The notes beneath the pieces were generated by a model. That model saw only the letters and a program-made list of their open reading frames with translations, had not been told where the DNA came from and made no database searches. Below, piece by piece: positions 16,651 through 29,213 of a DNA stretch of 64,000 nucleotides. Source of the DNA: Streptomyces odontomachi (GTDB lineage: Bacteria; Actinomycetota; Actinomycetes; Streptomycetales; Streptomycetaceae); the NCBI RefSeq assembly GCF_024435355.1, contig NZ_JAMJWG010000001.1, forward strand, positions 124,001 to 188,000. Direction: 5' to 3'. The position numbers and the translations under genes were made by a program. Position 1 is the stretch's first letter, and each line of letters starts with the position of its first letter.

Positions 16651-16860
16651 TTGTGGTTGCAAGCAAAATCACGTGCCTTCGTGGCCGAAGCGACCCGGGC
16701 GGACGGCGCCACAGCGATTCTCAAGGTGCTGGTGCCAGGCGTGGGGAACGACTCCTCCAATGAGGCGGTGGCACTCCGCATCGTCGGAGGAGAAGGATGC
16801 CCGGCGCTCTACCGGTATGACGCCGACCGGGGTGCCCTGCTCATGGAACGACTGGGGCGG
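16651..16860 (+). pseudogene. N-terminal remnant of an APH(6)-type aminoglycoside phosphotransferase
   Basis: About 70 codons encode FVAEATRADGATAILKVLVPG, RIVGGEGCPALYRYDADRGALLMERLGRP, which is the N-lobe of streptomycin 6-phosphotransferase-like enzymes. The sequence then changes to an unrelated reading. The catalytic loop (HGDxHxxN) and C-lobe are absent, so it cannot be an active kinase. The break point lies next to a second gene fragment in another frame. Confidence 0.6.
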
Positions 16861-16876
16861 CCGTGCCACGCTGACC

Positions 16877-17083
16877 GAACCCGCCGTGCTGGCAAGGCCG
16901 CTCGGGGACCTCCCGGCGACTTACGTCAAGTGCACGCTCGGTGATCCCGAGCCGAGCGACGGCGTAGCCGAGTTGCTGACCAGCGGGCGCTGGCGGCTGA
17001 TCGAGTTGGACACGGGCCACTGGCCGATGTTCTCCCGGCCACGTGAACTGGCCCAGGTCCTCCTCGACATGGCAGGGGCTTGA
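16877..17083 (+). pseudogene. C-terminal remnant of an alpha/beta hydrolase
   Basis: In the +2 frame the segment LPATYVKCTLGDPEPSDGVA..., then RWRLIELDTGHWPMFSRPRELAQVLLDMAG, is the typical end of an EstC/salicylate-esterase-like alpha/beta hydrolase, including the catalytic-His region ELDTGHWPM. The nucleophile elbow and the whole N-terminal two thirds are missing. It directly abuts the phosphotransferase remnant, so a deletion probably joined the two. Confidence 0.6.
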
Positions 17084-17176
17084 CCGCAGTTCCATGCGGC
17101 TCGTTGCCCCCGTGCCAGGGCAGGGCGCCGCAACCGCCCAGTTGTAGTGACCACCCTTGCCTCATCCCCTGACATG

Positions 17177-17194
17177 TGATCATGTTCATGATCA
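17177..17194. promoter_or_regulatory. 18-bp perfect palindrome upstream of the pab operon
   Basis: TGATCATG-TT-CATGATCA is a perfect inverted repeat. A TANNNT -10 candidate (TACCAT, 17202-17207) lies 8 bases downstream, so the palindrome overlaps the expected -35 region: the position of a repressor site. No regulator gene is linked; a TetR or MarR protein is a reasonable guess. Confidence 0.55.
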
Positions 17195-17228
17195 TGAGTC
17201 ATACCATTGAGGCAGCAGGGGCACAGGC

Positions 17229-20939
<3,711 letters not shown>

Positions 20940-20948
20940 GGACGGCCC

Positions 20949-22169
20949 ATGCGAGTTCTGGTGATGTGCCGGGTGTCCGACCGGCTCGCGCGCTACGCCG
21001 ACGGAATCGACCACACGACGCACGACGTCACGTACGTGGGCACCGCCGAACAGGTCGCGAGGCTGCCGCCCGATCTGCCCGGCTCCCGTCTCGTCCGTCC
21101 AGGCGTCGCGAACAGCGCCGACGAGATCCTGACCGCCCTGTCCGGTCGGTCACGACCTGACCTGGTGGTGGCGCTGTCCGAGTTCGATCTGATGGACGCC
21201 GCTCGCGTCCGCCAGGAACTGGGGGTCCCCGGGGACGATCCGGCTCAGGTGAGGCTGGTGCGCGACAAGGTGGCGATGAAGACCGCGGTACGGCAGGCCG
21301 GGCTGCGCGTACCACGGTTCCTTCCGCTGCCGGACGCGCTGGCGCGGCAGGACGGCGTTCCCTGGACCGGCGCCACCGTGGTCAAACCGCGAGCCGGCCT
21401 TGCCAGCATCGACGTGGACGTCTTCGACACACCGGACGCCGCACTCGCCGCGCTCCGGGGCGGGGCGCATGCGCGGGCGGGCGTCGACGACTTCGAGATC
21501 GAGGAGTTCGTCGCCGGTCCGATCATCCACGTCGACGGCGTCGCGGTCGCGGACAAGCCGGTCGCGCTCCAGGTCAGCCGGTACGTGGGCACGTGCCTTG
21601 GGTACGCGCGCGGGAAGCCCCTGGGGTCGGTGCAGATCGACACCGATCCGGCCCTTGTCGAGTGGGCCACCGCATGCCTGCACGCAGTACGCATCGGCAC
21701 CAACATCTTCCACCTCGAAGCCATCCACGGCCCGGACGGACCGGTCTTCCTGGAGGTCGCCGGCCGGTTCGGTGGGGCCGGTGTCGTCGAGACGTTCGAA
21801 CTGGCCACCGGGGTCCACCTGCCGTCGACCGTGCAGAAGTACTGGACCAATCCAGAACACGTCGACATCAGCATGCGTGAACCCCGCCCGGACGGGCGTT
21901 ACGGCTGGTTCGTCTGGCCCGGTCACCACCTCGACGGCGACTCCTGCGCCATCGACGATCCGACCGGCACGCTCACTCACCCGCTCGTCCGACGCCACGT
22001 CCGACGGCGCCCCACCGAGCCCCTCACCAGGGACATCACCTACCAGGAAGACAGGGCGCCGCTGTCCGGCACGATCGGCCCGGCGTCGTCGGAGCAACTC
22101 GAACGGTACCTGCACCGGCAGTTCACCACGGCCCGCATCTCGGCCCGCGCGCCCGGTCGACACCCCTGA
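20949..22169 (+). CDS. ATP-grasp ligase
   Basis: A 406-residue protein. The N-terminal 110 residues are a Rossmann-like domain. The ATP-grasp core follows: VRDKVAMKTAVRQAGLRVPRF, the Lys-bearing strand ATVVKPRAGLAS, the hinge EIEEFVAGPIIHVDG, and the metal-binding end FLEVAGRFGGAG. The C-terminal 120 residues are a carboxylase-like lid domain. Enzymes of this shape (BacD, carnosine-synthase-like, DabC-like) join a carboxylate to an amine through an acyl phosphate. Ten bases behind the mutase with GAGG upstream, so same operon. I infer that it couples an aminated arene-type acid or amino acid to a partner; substrates are unknown. Confidence 0.82.
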   Translation: MRVLVMCRVSDRLARYADGIDHTTHDVTYVGTAEQVARLPPDLPGSRLVRPGVANSADEILTALSGRSRPDLVVALSEFDLMDAARVRQELGVPGDDPAQVRLVRDKVAMKTAVRQAGLRVPRFLPLPDALARQDGVPWTGATVVKPRAGLASIDVDVFDTPDAALAALRGGAHARAGVDDFEIEEFVAGPIIHVDGVAVADKPVALQVSRYVGTCLGYARGKPLGSVQIDTDPALVEWATACLHAVRIGTNIFHLEAIHGPDGPVFLEVAGRFGGAGVVETFELATGVHLPSTVQKYWTNPEHVDISMREPRPDGRYGWFVWPGHHLDGDSCAIDDPTGTLTHPLVRRHVRRRPTEPLTRDITYQEDRAPLSGTIGPASSEQLERYLHRQFTTARISARAPGRHP

Positions 22170-22197
22170 CCGTCGCGGTGGCGGCACAACCGCCCAC

Positions 22198-22228
22198 GGC
22201 GGGGCGGACCGTTCACATCCGCCCCGCC
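22198..22228 (+). terminator. hairpin terminator of the pab operon
   Basis: GGCGGGGCGGA (22198-22208) and TCCGCCCCGCC (22218-22228) form a perfect 11-bp stem with a 9-base loop, 29 bases behind the ATP-grasp stop codon. There is no U-tract, as usual in Streptomyces. Confidence 0.75.
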
Positions 22229-22342
22229 CATGCCGGATCCCTCGAACCCCTCGCCTGGTGCTGGTGCTGTGACCGCGAAGGTTTCCCGGGTTCCCGGCCG
22301 GTCCCGGAAGCAGCTCCCAGCACTCGAGCTATGGTTCTGGCC

Positions 22343-22990
22343 ATGTCTGGACCAACTGCCGCCCCGTTACCTGTCACTGCGGACGACGTTGTGCAAGCAG
22401 TCCGACTCGCCGTCGCCACTCTCCGGGAGGTACCCCCGGGCGTCTGGGACGGCAAGGCCGGCTCGCTGGAGTGGGACTGCTGGGAGACAGTCGAGCACAT
22501 CGCCAACGACCTGCTCTACTACGCCGTCCAACTAGGCCCCGACAACCCTCCGCTGGACACCCACGTCCCCTTCGAACTGAGGCACAGGAGGCCGGGCGCT
22601 CCGGCGAGCTTTGCTTTCGCGGAGCGCGACTCCGGACCGGCCGGCCTGCTGCAAGTGCTGGAGGCCACCGGCGCGCTGCTGGTCGCCATGGTGCGTACGA
22701 CGCCGTCGGAGACCCGAGCCCACCACGGCGCCGGGGTGTCCGACCCAGAAGGGTTCGCCGCGATGGGCGTCGTGGAGACCCTGGTGCACATGCACGATCT
22801 CGCTGAGGGACTCGGTCTCGCCTGGACCCCGCCCGCGGATCTGTGCTCGCGCGTGCTCACCCGGCTGTTTCCGGATGCCCCGTCGACCACGGACCCCTGG
22901 CCCACCCTGCTGTGGGCCACCGGACGCGCCGAACTCCCCGGCCAACCTCGCCTCACCACATGGCGCTGGCACAGCACGCCCCGGTCATAG
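22343..22990 (+). CDS. maleylpyruvate isomerase/DinB-like protein
   Basis: A 215-residue protein that begins with a DinB-like helix bundle: DDVVQAVRLAVATLREVP, CWETVEHIANDLLYYAVQL, and later GVVETLVHMHDLAEGLGL, giving the spaced His/Glu residues typical of the mycothiol-dependent maleylpyruvate isomerase superfamily. Many actinobacterial members are of unknown substrate. TATGGT (22330-22335) ends 7 bases before the ATG and there is no Shine-Dalgarno sequence, so the message may be leaderless; an ATG at 22331 is an alternative. A terminator separates it from the pab operon, so I do not count it as part of that cluster. Confidence 0.65.
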   Translation: MSGPTAAPLPVTADDVVQAVRLAVATLREVPPGVWDGKAGSLEWDCWETVEHIANDLLYYAVQLGPDNPPLDTHVPFELRHRRPGAPASFAFAERDSGPAGLLQVLEATGALLVAMVRTTPSETRAHHGAGVSDPEGFAAMGVVETLVHMHDLAEGLGLAWTPPADLCSRVLTRLFPDAPSTTDPWPTLLWATGRAELPGQPRLTTWRWHSTPRS

Positions 22991-23137
22991 CTCTCGGACG
23001 GATCCGACACAGCCCGTGATGTCGGGTGGGACGCGGGCCCAAGGGCCTCGGCCGGCCGCCGGACGGACCCGCCGTGTGCAGCGGAGACCGGCACACGGCG
23101 CGACGGGTTCGACCCCCTCCGTACCGTGTGAGGCTCC

Positions 23138-25285
23138 TCAGGTCAGGCGGAGCTCGCAGCGGGCGCTCGCAGAGGAGTCGGTGCCGACGTACAGGTCGAT
23201 GCGGCCGCGCTCCACGACATATGTTCCGGACGGGTCGTTGGTCCAGAAGCCGAGGTCCTCGGCGCCGAGGCGGAAGCGCACCGCGCGCTCTTCGCCGGGC
23301 CCGAGGGTGACGCGCTCGAAGCCGCGCAGCCTGCGCACCGGCTGGGTGACGCTCGCCGCCACGTCGTGGACGTACAGCTGGACCACCTCGTCGCCGATCC
23401 GTTCGCCGGTGTTGGAGACCGTCACGGTCAGCTCGACGCTCTCGCCTCGCGCGAGCGCATCCACCGCTATCTCCTCGCGGCTGAGCTGCGGTTCGCCGGT
23501 CGCGAACGTCGTGTAGCTCAAGCCGTACCCGAAGGTGAACTGCGGCCCACCGGGCAGGTCCAGGTACTTCGAGACGTACCTCTCCACCGGGTCGTACGGG
23601 CGGCCGGTGGACTCGTGGTTGTAGTAGAGCGGGATCTGCCCGACGCTCCGCGGGAAGGACACCGGCAGCTTGCCCCCGGGGTTGACGGCCCCGAAGAGGA
23701 CGTCGGCGATGGCGTGGCCGGCTTCGATGCCCGCGTGCCACGCTTCCAGGACAGCGGGCGCGGCGTGCAACCAGCCGCCGATCGTGAGCGGACGCCCGTT
23801 GACGAGGACCACCACGAACGGCTTACCGGTGGCGGCCACCGCCTCGATCAGCCGATGCTGGCCGTCCGGTAGATCGATGTCGCTGCGGGCCGCGGCCTCA
23901 CCGCTGAGGCCCGAGTGCTCGCCGACCACGACGACGGTCACATCTGCGGCGCGTGCGGCGGCGGCAGCCATGGCGGGGTCGGCGCCCGAGTGGCGGACGT
24001 CCGCACCGGGTGCGGCCTCGCGGACGGCGTCCAGCACGCTGACCGTCTCGAAGCGCAGCCGGCCGGGGCCCGCCCATGTGCCGTGCTGGTCGGCGCAGTC
24101 GGCGAACGGACCGACCACGGCGATCGACGTGGCGGAGGGGGCGAGGGGGAGTACCGCATCGTCGTTCTTGAGCAGCACCATCGAGCGCGCTGCGGCGGCG
24201 CGCGCGGCGGCCCGTGTGGCGGCGGTGGGCCCGGTGATCTCTGCGGACTCGTCCGTGTACGGGTTGGTGAACAGCCCCAGGGCGAACTTCAGGCGGAGGA
24301 CACGGGCGACGGCGTCCTCCAGGCGGTCCATGCCGATGCGGCCGGCGGCCAGCAACTCGGCGCCGTGGTCCGCGAGGTGGGTTGAGACCATCTCCATGTC
24401 CAGGCCATGGGTGAGCGCGAGCGCGGCGGCCTCCGCGCCGTCCTCGGCGAAGCCGTGCGCGACCAGCTCGGCGACGCCGGTGTAGTCGCTCACCACGAAC
24501 CCGTCGAAGTCCCACTCCTGTTTCAGGATGGTGGTCATGGTGTGTGCGTTGGCGTGTGCAGGTACTCCGGCGACCGTGTTGAACGCGGCCATCACGGTGG
24601 CGGCGCCGGCGTCGATCGCGGCCTTGAAGGGCGGCAGGTAGTGGTTGCGCAGCCGCTGCTCGGAGACGTCGACGGTGTTGTAGTCACGGCCGCCCTCAGC
24701 GCCGCCGTACGCGACGAAGTGCTTGGCGCAGGAGGCGATCCGGTCCTTCGAGGCGAGGCCGGAGCCGTCCGCCGGTCCCTGGTACCCGCGTACCTTGGCC
24801 ACTGCGACCACCGCGCTGAGGTACGGGTCCTCGCCGGAGCTCTCCGCGATGCGGCCCCAGCGCGGCTCGTGGGTGACGTCCATCATCGGGGAGAAGGTCC
24901 AGTGCACCCCCTGGGAGCGGGCCTCGGCCGCTGACACCTCGGCGTCCGCCGCGGCCACCGCCGGGTCGAAGGCCGCGGCCTGGGCCAGCGGAATGGGGAA
25001 GGTCGTCCAGAAGCCATGGACCACATCGAGGCCGAACAGGATCGGGATGCCGAGCCGGGACTCCTCCACGGCAAGGCGTTGCAGGTCGTTGGTCCACTTC
25101 GCGCCGTTCAGGTTGAGCACTGAGCCCAGCCGTCCGGCGCGGGCCGCAGCTTCGATCTCTGCGGTCTGGCCGCCGCCGGGGCCGGTGTCGCCGGTCCACG
25201 TCAACTGCTGTAGCTGCCCCAGCTTCTCCTCCGCAGTCATCCGGCCGAGGAGTTCCTTGACCTGGTCGTCGTGCGATCGGAGCAT
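23138..25285 (-). CDS. family 3 glycoside hydrolase (beta-glucosidase-type)
   Basis: A 715-residue GH3 enzyme with the usual three parts: the TIM-barrel-like domain with KHFVAYGGAEGGRDYN (conserved Lys-His) and the nucleophile Asp267 in GFVVSDYTG; the alpha/beta sandwich with TVVVVGEHSGLSGEAAAR (acid/base region) and ADVLFGAVNPGGKLPVSFPRS; and a C-terminal fibronectin III-like domain. No signal peptide, so it is cytoplasmic. It should remove terminal beta-linked glucose or xylose. Start ATG 25285 has GAAAGG 7 bases ahead. A LacI-type operator lies 225 bases upstream, in the region shared with the divergent EEP gene. Confidence 0.92.
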   Translation of the reverse strand: MLRSHDDQVKELLGRMTAEEKLGQLQQLTWTGDTGPGGGQTAEIEAAARAGRLGSVLNLNGAKWTNDLQRLAVEESRLGIPILFGLDVVHGFWTTFPIPLAQAAAFDPAVAAADAEVSAAEARSQGVHWTFSPMMDVTHEPRWGRIAESSGEDPYLSAVVAVAKVRGYQGPADGSGLASKDRIASCAKHFVAYGGAEGGRDYNTVDVSEQRLRNHYLPPFKAAIDAGAATVMAAFNTVAGVPAHANAHTMTTILKQEWDFDGFVVSDYTGVAELVAHGFAEDGAEAAALALTHGLDMEMVSTHLADHGAELLAAGRIGMDRLEDAVARVLRLKFALGLFTNPYTDESAEITGPTAATRAAARAAAARSMVLLKNDDAVLPLAPSATSIAVVGPFADCADQHGTWAGPGRLRFETVSVLDAVREAAPGADVRHSGADPAMAAAAARAADVTVVVVGEHSGLSGEAAARSDIDLPDGQHRLIEAVAATGKPFVVVLVNGRPLTIGGWLHAAPAVLEAWHAGIEAGHAIADVLFGAVNPGGKLPVSFPRSVGQIPLYYNHESTGRPYDPVERYVSKYLDLPGGPQFTFGYGLSYTTFATGEPQLSREEIAVDALARGESVELTVTVSNTGERIGDEVVQLYVHDVAASVTQPVRRLRGFERVTLGPGEERAVRFRLGAEDLGFWTNDPSGTYVVERGRIDLYVGTDSSASARCELRLT

Positions 25286-25509
25286 GTCGAGCCTTTCGTT
25301 GCCTGGTGCCGGACGGGAAGACGTGACGCTGCCGTGCGGACCAGGCGAGGTCCGGTGCAGTGGTCGACCACACCCGGCCTGCGGGGCGGGGGAGAGGCGA
25401 CCTCCCTGGGCCATGTCCCAGGGGAAGCGACCGCCCCGATGGCGCTGCGGTCGACACGCACTATGTTGCGGCTCTCCTTGTGAAGCGATTAGCGTCGTCC
25501 GCAGTTGAA

Positions 25510-25523
25510 TGTAAGCGCATTCA
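25510..25523. promoter_or_regulatory. LacI-type operator between GH3 and EEP genes
   Basis: TGTAAGCGCATTCA, an imperfect palindrome centred on GCGC. It matches 13 of 14 bases of the site upstream of the lacI-like gene (30339-30352), so both are probably bound by that regulator. Confidence 0.65.
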
Positions 25524-25605
25524 GACGGTGTGGCAAGAGTCCGCAGTGCGCGCGTCGCAGGGCGGCGCGCGCGCCTCACGGGCCGGGAGCTGGGAGGTAC
25601 CTCCA

Positions 25606-26409
25606 TTGGGCGAGAGCGAGCACCCGTTGCGGGTCATGACCTTCAACATGCAGGTGGACCGGGGAGACCCGCCGCACAACTGGCGGGAACGCCGGGCCTC
25701 GGTGGTGGCGATGCTGCGCCGCGAGCGACCTCATCTGCTCGCCACCCAGGAAGGCCTCCGACACCAGGTCACCGACGTGCAGGACGGCCTCGGCGAGCAG
25801 TACGCGTGGACCGGCGAGGGCCGCGAAGGGGGTTCCAGGGGCGAGCACATGGCTGTCTTCCACGACCGCGAACGGCTCGCGCCGGTGGCCCACGGCCACT
25901 TCTGGCTCTCCGACACACAACAGGTGGCGGGCTCGGAGACCTGGGGCGGAGCCTGTCCTCGCATGGTCACCTGGGTCCGCTTCCGCGATCTGGCCACCGG
26001 GGCGCAGTTCCTGCTCGCCAACACCCACTTCGACCATGTGAGCGCTTACGCCCGGTCCCGGTCCGCCGACCTGCTCGCCGAACGCCTCGAGGTCCTGGCG
26101 CCCGCCATCTCCCGTCTCGTCACCGGCGATTTCAACACCCCGGCAGGCGATCCCGAGGTGCATGGCCCGCTCCTCGGGAGGGCCTCGCTCGTCGACAGCT
26201 GGGAAGTCGCTGAACAGCGCGGTCCCGCCCACGGCACCTTCCACGACTACCGGCCGCCCGAGCCCGACGGTCCCCGTATCGACTGGATCCTCGCCTCGCA
26301 GGGCACTCGGGTGCGCTCCGCCGCCGCCGTCCTCCCCGCGCCCGGCGACCGCGCTCCGAGCGACCACCTACCCGTCACCGCCGTCCTGCACCCGGCCACC
26401 CTGCCCTGA
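25606..26409 (+). CDS. endonuclease/exonuclease/phosphatase (EEP) family protein
   Basis: A 267-residue DNase I-like fold protein: VMTFNMQVD (start of the fold), LATQEGL with the metal-binding Glu, NTHFDHVS, VTGDFNTPAG (Asp/Asn pair), IDWILAS and the catalytic APSDHLPVTA. Single-gene EEP proteins in sugar-utilisation islands often act on phosphodiesters or phosphosugars rather than DNA; the substrate cannot be inferred here. I place the start at TTG 25606 because GGGAGGT lies 7 bases upstream and homology begins soon after; no ATG or GTG fits. The GH13 gene follows after 20 bases. Confidence 0.82.
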   Translation: MGESEHPLRVMTFNMQVDRGDPPHNWRERRASVVAMLRRERPHLLATQEGLRHQVTDVQDGLGEQYAWTGEGREGGSRGEHMAVFHDRERLAPVAHGHFWLSDTQQVAGSETWGGACPRMVTWVRFRDLATGAQFLLANTHFDHVSAYARSRSADLLAERLEVLAPAISRLVTGDFNTPAGDPEVHGPLLGRASLVDSWEVAEQRGPAHGTFHDYRPPEPDGPRIDWILASQGTRVRSAAAVLPAPGDRAPSDHLPVTAVLHPATLP

Positions 26410-26429
26410 CCTCTGGAGGAACCCCTTTC

Positions 26430-28022
26430 ATGCACCCTCGCCCACCCGCCACCGAGTGGCTCGCCGCCGCCGTCCTCTACCAGATCTATCCGCAGTCCTT
26501 CGCCGACTCGGACGGTGACGGCATCGGCGACTTCGCGGGCATCGAGGCCAGACTGGACTACCTGGAATGGCTCGGTGTGAACACCGTCTGGTTCAACCCC
26601 TGCTTCTCCTCGCCGTTCAACGACGCCGGCTACGACGTCGCCGACTACCTCAATGTCGCCCCGCGCTACGGCACCAACGAGGACCTGACCCGGCTCACCG
26701 AGGCCGCAGGGCGCCGTGGCATACGCGTGCTGCTCGACCTGGTCGCCGGCCACACCTCCGACCAGCACCCCTGGTTCAAAGCCTCGGCGAACGACCCGTC
26801 CGACCAGCGGTTCATCTGGGCCGACAGCACCGAGGCACCCGAGGGGTTCGTCGCCTCGCCCGGCAGCCGCCCGGGCTTCTACCAGCCCAACTTCTTCGCG
26901 TCCCAGCCCGCCCTGAACTTCGGCCACGCCCGCATGCACCCCGACGAGCCCTGGCGGGTGCCCGTCGACGCGGACGGACCGCGAACCAACCGTCAGGCGC
27001 TGCGCGACATCATGGACCACTGGCTGAACCTCGGCCTGTCGGGCTTCCGCGTCGACATGGCCGCCTCTCTCGTCAAGGACGACCCAGGTCACGCCGAGAC
27101 GGCCGGGTTGTGGCGCGAACTGCGCGGCTGGCTGGACGAGAAGCATCCCCACGCGGCCCTGCTGTCCGAGTGGGGCGACCCGAAGCACGCAGTGCCGGCC
27201 GGGTTCCACGCCGACTTCTTCCTCCAGTTCGGCTCCCGCGCCGACGGCCTCCCGCTGCGTTCGCTGTGGAACAACTGGGAGGGCACCGTCAACGAGGCAT
27301 GGACGCCGCTGGAGCCGTACTTCGGCGCCAAGGGCGAGGGCACGCCCCGGCTCTTCCTCGACGCCTGGCGCGAGACCACCGAGGCCGTCGGCGACGCCGG
27401 ATTCATCTCCCTGCCCACTGCCAACCACGACTTCTCCCGGCTGGCCTGCGGGCCCCGCACGGCCGAACAGCTGCCCGCGGCCTTCGTGTTCCAGCTCACC
27501 TGGCCCACGCTTCCCGCGATCTACTACGGCGACGAGATCGGTATGCGGTACGTCCCAGGCACCCCGACCCGTGAGGGCAGCCGGCTCGGCCCGCGCTACG
27601 ACCGGGCCGGCTCACGCACCCCCATGCAGTGGGACCACTCGCCCAACGCGGGCTTCTCCACCGCCTCGACCGATGACCTGTACCTACCGCTCGACCCGGA
27701 CCCGGCCCGTCCGACGGTCGCCGCGCAGCGCGCCGACGAGGGTTCTCTGCTGCACCTGGTCCGCCGGCTGATCGCGCTGCGCAAGGCCACGCGTGAGCTG
27801 GGCGCCCGAAGCGGCACGGAGGTGCTGCACGAGGGCTACCCCCTGGTGTACGTGCGAGGGGGACGCTTTCTGGTCGTGGTCAACCCCCGCAGCGGGGCGG
27901 CCGAGTGCACTGCCCCAGCGTGCGCCGCCACCGCCGTGGAGGCTTCCGGTGTCGAGGTCGACGACGGCCGGATCCGTGCCAGCGGCTTCGGCTTCGGCAT
28001 TTTCACCATCGAAGCCACCTGA
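26430..28022 (+). CDS. family 13 glycoside hydrolase (alpha-glucosidase/trehalose-synthase-like)
   Basis: A 530-residue GH13 enzyme without signal peptide. The barrel motifs are present: WFNPCFSSPFNDAGYDVADY, VLLDLVAGHTSDQHPWF, GFRVDMA with nucleophile Asp209, LLSEWGD with Glu247 (acid/base) and ANHDF with Asp334. A short beta domain closes the protein. The closest kinds are oligo-1,6-glucosidase, alpha-glucosidase and trehalose-synthase-like enzymes of the GH13 oligosaccharide group. GGAGGA precedes the ATG. It follows the EEP gene closely, so both are probably under the LacI-type operator upstream. Confidence 0.9.
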   Translation: MHPRPPATEWLAAAVLYQIYPQSFADSDGDGIGDFAGIEARLDYLEWLGVNTVWFNPCFSSPFNDAGYDVADYLNVAPRYGTNEDLTRLTEAAGRRGIRVLLDLVAGHTSDQHPWFKASANDPSDQRFIWADSTEAPEGFVASPGSRPGFYQPNFFASQPALNFGHARMHPDEPWRVPVDADGPRTNRQALRDIMDHWLNLGLSGFRVDMAASLVKDDPGHAETAGLWRELRGWLDEKHPHAALLSEWGDPKHAVPAGFHADFFLQFGSRADGLPLRSLWNNWEGTVNEAWTPLEPYFGAKGEGTPRLFLDAWRETTEAVGDAGFISLPTANHDFSRLACGPRTAEQLPAAFVFQLTWPTLPAIYYGDEIGMRYVPGTPTREGSRLGPRYDRAGSRTPMQWDHSPNAGFSTASTDDLYLPLDPDPARPTVAAQRADEGSLLHLVRRLIALRKATRELGARSGTEVLHEGYPLVYVRGGRFLVVVNPRSGAAECTAPACAATAVEASGVEVDDGRIRASGFGFGIFTIEAT

Positions 28023-28047
28023 CCGTTCCGGACACCGCTCGCGCCTG

Positions 28048-28071
28048 CCCCGGACCCTGCTCCGTCCGGGG
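28048..28071 (+). terminator. hairpin terminator after the GH13 gene
   Basis: CCCCGGAC (28048-28055) and GTCCGGGG (28064-28071) form a perfect 8-bp stem with an 8-base loop, 25 bases behind the stop codon. Confidence 0.65.
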
Positions 28072-28199
28072 TGGACGCCGTCCCGGCGCCAGAACGGTAT
28101 AGCGGGCGAACCGGCCGCGCACGAAGGTCCCGAGGGTGGTCATCGAGCTGGTCGCCGAGGGTCGTGTCGAGCCAGCCGTTGAAGTCGGTCAGCACGACG

Positions 28200-29213
28200 T
28201 CAGATGTGCTCGGGCGTGTCCCCGAAGCGCAACTGGAGTGCCGTGAGTTCCTCGGTGAGGCGCTTCACGAGCTGCGCGCACTCGGGGTCGGCATGGCGGT
28301 TGTGCAGCTCGTCCGGATCCGCGACCAGGTCGAACAGCTCCCACTCGGGCGTGCGCCGCTCGTCCCTGGCGCCGACCTGGCCGGAGCCGTGGCCGGGGTA
28401 GTGGATCAGCTTGTGGGTGTGGGTGCGGATGCCGTAGCTCGCCTGCACGTTGTGGCAGACGTCGAGGTGCTCGAAGTAGCGGTAGTACATCGACTGCCGC
28501 CAGTCGTCGGGCACTTCGCCGCGCAGCAGCGGCAGCAGGCTGCGGCCCTGCATCCGTGGATGCGCCGGCGCGCCCGCCAGGTCGAGGAAGGTCTGTGCGT
28601 AGTCGACGTTGATGACCAGCTCGTCGCAGGTCGAACCCGGTTGCACCACGCCCGGCCAGCGGACCACGAGCGGGATGCGCAGGGACGGGTCGTACATGAA
28701 CCGCTTGTCGAACCAGCCGTGTTCCCCCAGGTAGAAGCCGTGGTCCGAGGTGTAGGCGACGGCCGTGTCGTCGGTGAGCCCGGTGATGTCGAGGTAGTGC
28801 AGGACCCTGCCCACGTTCTCGTCGAGGGCGGCGACGACCCGCAGGTACTCCTTGATGTAACGCTGGTAGCGCCACTCGCGCTCCGCGCGCTGAGAAAGCC
28901 CTGCCGGCACGGGCGCCTTGAGGTCCTGCGGCTGAAGATCACTCATCCGCATCTCGGCCTCGCCCGCCGCCCGTGCGCGCTCGCTGTAGTCGTCGTGCAG
29001 CGTCGCCGGCGCGGGGACGTCCACGTGCTCGTAGAGATGGCGGTGCCGCTCAGCCGGCTCGAACGCCCGGTGCGGGGCCTTGTGCTGGATCAGCAGGGCG
29101 AACGGCCTGTCCGGGTCCCGCTTGTCGAGCCAGTTCAGGGCCAGCTCGGTGATGATGTCGGTGACGTAGCCGGAGTACTGGCGTGCACCGTCGCGCGCGA
29201 CGAAGCGGCTCAC
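28200..29213 (-). pseudogene. sulfatase lacking its N-terminal catalytic region
   Basis: A 337-residue product matching the middle and end of type I sulfatases: GYVTDIITELALNWLDKRDPDRPFALLI, HKAPHRAFEP, YTSDHGFYLGEHGWFDKRFMYDPSLRIPL (metal-binding Asp-His) and the C-terminal subdomain. The first 150 or so residues normal for the family are absent, including the C/S-x-P-x-R motif whose residue becomes the catalytic formylglycine. The frame starts with a GTG that overlaps the TGA of the lacI-like gene (GTGA). The arrangement looks like an operon, yet the product should have no sulfatase activity. It could be a deletion product or an altered-function protein. Confidence 0.65.

Noticed and set aside
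22343..22990. Counting the DinB/maleylpyruvate-isomerase-like gene as part of the pab cluster.
   Set aside because: A perfect 11-bp-stem terminator and a separate leaderless-type promoter lie between them.
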